This document shows, piece after piece, positions 5,819-7,309 of a stretch of 7,309 bases of DNA. The stretch lies in contig JAUTWY010000416.1 in assembly GCA_030838305.1 (NCBI GenBank), positions 1 to 7,309 of the forward strand, in the 5' to 3' direction. Made by a program: the position numbers and the translations under genes. The notes beneath the pieces were generated by a model. That model was not told the DNA's origin, made no database searches, and saw only the letters and a program-made list of their open reading frames with translations. Numbering within the stretch: position 1 is the first letter of the stretch; every line of letters begins with the position of its first letter. Origin of the DNA: Acidobacteriaceae bacterium. GTDB lineage: Bacteria > Acidobacteriota > Terriglobia > Terriglobales > Acidobacteriaceae.

Positions 5819-6222
5819 TGGCAAGAAGACTTAGAACGAGGAGCAGCGCGGGTTTCACGTTGCTCGAAATGATGATCGTGATGATCGTCATCGGCATTCT
5901 GATGTCGATTGCGCTTCCGATCTATACAACTTCGCTGCTAAAGGCGCGCGAGGCCGTGCTGCGTCAAGACCTGTTCACGCTCCGCTCCCTGATTTCGCAG
6001 TACACCCTTGATAAACAAAAAGCACCACAGTCCCTCGACGACCTCATCCAGGGCGGCTACCTTAAAGTCATTCCCAAGGATCCGATGACCAATGAACCGA
6101 ATTGGGAAGTAGTGCAGGAAGACATACTCCTCACCGTGGACCAGCAGGATCCCGGCATCAGCGATGTGCATTCCGCATCGAGCGCGACTGCGACGGATGG
6201 AACAGCCTATTCCTCGTGGTGA
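5818..6222 (+). CDS. GspG-like type II secretion pseudopilin, second copy
   Basis: This 134-residue second pseudopilin is clearly related to, but shorter than, the preceding one. The prepilin signal is ...RSSAG|FTLLEMMIVMIVIGILM, with cleavage after Gly-12 and Glu-17 at +5. A helix with KAREAVLRQDLFTLRSLISQY follows. The globular part has LDDLIQGGYLKVIPKDPMTNEPNW (DPMT at 88-91), a DQQDPGISDVHSAS segment and the C-terminus DGTAYSSW. The ATG overlaps the upstream stop by one base, and AAGGA (5807-5811) lies inside the previous gene, so translation is probably coupled. Its sequence resembles classical GspG more closely than its neighbour does, so it may be the major subunit with the first copy specialised; this is inference. 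No C-terminal calcium-site pattern like that of enterobacterial PulG could be identified with confidence. Confidence 0.9.
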   Translation: MARRLRTRSSAGFTLLEMMIVMIVIGILMSIALPIYTTSLLKAREAVLRQDLFTLRSLISQYTLDKQKAPQSLDDLIQGGYLKVIPKDPMTNEPNWEVVQEDILLTVDQQDPGISDVHSASSATATDGTAYSSW

Positions 6223-6255
6223 GTTCGTCGTACTTTCACTGTTCCAAACCCCACA

Positions 6256-6285
6256 TTGAACACTCTCCCACTTAGCAAGTAACAT
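6256..6285 (+). promoter_or_regulatory. Candidate hutU promoter directly at the start codon
   Basis: TTGAAC (6256-6261, four of six), an 18-bp spacer and TAACAT (6280-6285, four of six) would place transcription initiation near 6292, which is the A of the hutU ATG. No Shine-Dalgarno sequence lies between the previous gene and this ATG. The combination suggests a leaderless message, but both boxes are only moderate matches. Confidence 0.35.
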
Positions 6286-6291
6286 CTATCC

Positions 6292-7309
6292 ATGCCCGTT
6301 GATTCGGAGATTACCCAGGCTCCCGCATCCATCCGCGCGCCGCGCGGCAACACGATTAGCTGCAAAGGCTGGCAGCAGGAAGCCGCCATGCGCATGCTCA
6401 TGAATAATCTGGACGCGGAAGTTGCCGAGCGTCCGCAGGACCTTGTCGTCTACGGCGGAACGGGCCGCGCAGCGCGCAGTTGGGAGGCCTACCACGCGAT
6501 TGTCGCTAGCCTCAAGAAGCTCGACAACGACGAGACTTTGCTGGTGCAGTCAGGCAAACCAGTCGGCGTGTTCAAAACGCACGACCATGCGCCGCGCGTG
6601 CTCCTCGCAAATTCCAACTTGGTGGGCCACTGGTCCAACTGGGAGAAGTTCAACGAACTGGAGCGGGCCGGGTTGATGATGTATGGCCAGATGACGGCAG
6701 GCTCATGGATTTACATTGGTTCTCAGGGAATTGTCGAGGGCACATTTGAAACATTCTCGGCGGCGGGCGAGAAACATTTCGGTGGAGACCTGGCGGGCAA
6801 ATTGATCGTCTCCGGCGGCATGGGAGGCATGGGCGGAGCCCAGCCTCTAGCCGCAACCATGACGGGCGCGGCGTTTCTGGGGATTGACGTCGATCCCGAG
6901 CGCATCAAGAAGCGCTTGAAGACCGGCTACTGCGACTTCATGGTCACGACCCTGGATGAAGCATTACGCATTTTGAAAAACGCTGTGCGCAAGAAAGAAA
7001 ATGTCTCAGTCGGTCTGGTGGGAAATTGCGCGGACGTTATTCCGGAACTGGCAGCTCGCGGCGTCGTGCCTGATATTCTCACCGACCAGACTTCGGCGCA
7101 CGATCCGCTGAATGGATATGTGCCCAACGGCATGACGCTCGACGAAGCCATCGAGTTACGAAAAAACGATCCCAAGGCGTACCAGGAGAAATCGCTGGAT
7201 GCGATGGCAGCCCACGTCGAGGGCATGCTGCGACTGCAGAAGATGGGATCAGTCACATTTGATTATGGCAACAACATCCGTACCTTCGCCTTTCAGCGCG
7301 GTGTGAAGA
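6292..7309 (+). CDS. hutU: Urocanate hydratase (urocanase), 3' end beyond window
   Basis: The second enzyme of histidine degradation hydrates urocanate to imidazolone propionate with a tightly bound NAD+, in the cytoplasm. The window holds 339 codons of a protein usually about 550-560 residues long. Recognisable family blocks include YGGTGRAARSW, LLVQSGKPVGVFKTH, GLMMYGQMTAGSWIYIGSQG, the glycine-rich SGGMGGMGGAQPLAA (174-188), LTDQTSAHDPLNGYVPNG and FDYGNNIR. The catalytic cysteine (around residue 410 in the Pseudomonas enzyme) lies beyond the edge. The ATG at 6292 was chosen because IRAPRGNTISCKGWQQEAAMRML matches the family N-terminus. The gene is 69 bases after the second pseudopilin with no visible terminator between, so read-through is possible, but a functional link to secretion is unlikely. 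No other hut gene is visible. Confidence 0.95.
   Translation, partial: MPVDSEITQAPASIRAPRGNTISCKGWQQEAAMRMLMNNLDAEVAERPQDLVVYGGTGRAARSWEAYHAIVASLKKLDNDETLLVQSGKPVGVFKTHDHAPRVLLANSNLVGHWSNWEKFNELERAGLMMYGQMTAGSWIYIGSQGIVEGTFETFSAAGEKHFGGDLAGKLIVSGGMGGMGGAQPLAATMTGAAFLGIDVDPERIKKRLKTGYCDFMVTTLDEALRILKNAVRKKENVSVGLVGNCADVIPELAARGVVPDILTDQTSAHDPLNGYVPNGMTLDEAIELRKNDPKAYQEKSLDAMAAHVEGMLRLQKMGSVTFDYGNNIRTFAFQRGVK

Noticed and set aside
5321..5824. 167-residue minus-strand open frame opposite the first pseudopilin
   Set aside because: The plus strand encodes an unmistakable prepilin signal and GspG motif; the minus-strand frame is a shadow.

Overview
The window most likely comes from the chromosome of an acidobacterium (Acidobacteriota, Terriglobia/Koribacter-like). 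This is inferred from the genes: a secretin that begins with TPRs and ends in a cohesin domain, two consecutive GspG-like pseudopilins of the type ending in Y-x-x-W, and a secreted protein with a WGDYSAM motif followed by Ig-like domains. Base composition is moderately GC-rich. No rRNA, tRNA, CRISPR array, transposase or phage gene was seen.

Layout, left to right. (1) Positions 1-1712, minus strand: the first 570 codons of a large secreted protein. It has a clear signal peptide, an approximately 500-residue body and the beginning of an Ig-like domain, and it is cut by the left window edge. (2) Positions 1713-2149: a 437-bp intergenic stretch with its promoter/operator candidates and several inverted repeats. 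(3) Positions 2150-2677, minus strand: smpB, the tmRNA-binding protein of trans-translation. (4) Positions 2678-2974: a divergent promoter region with a good extended -10 element facing right and a plausible smpB promoter facing left. (5) Positions 2975-6222, plus strand: a three-gene secretion/pilus module made of a secretin-cohesin fusion protein and two GspG-like pseudopilins; the pseudopilin genes overlap by one base. (6) Positions 6292-7309, plus strand: the first 339 codons of urocanate hydratase (hutU, histidine degradation), cut by the right edge.

The coherent unit is the plus-strand secretin/pseudopilin cluster. The secretin would form the outer-membrane gate and the pseudopilins the periplasmic pseudopilus of a type II secretion-like (or type IV pilus-like) machine. 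Its assembly ATPase and inner-membrane platform are not in the window. The C-terminal cohesin domain on the secretin is the most unusual part, because it could present a protein-docking module at the gate. The divergent secreted protein is a conceivable client, but only its own Sec signal is visible, so any link is conjecture. smpB and hutU look like unrelated housekeeping and catabolic neighbours.
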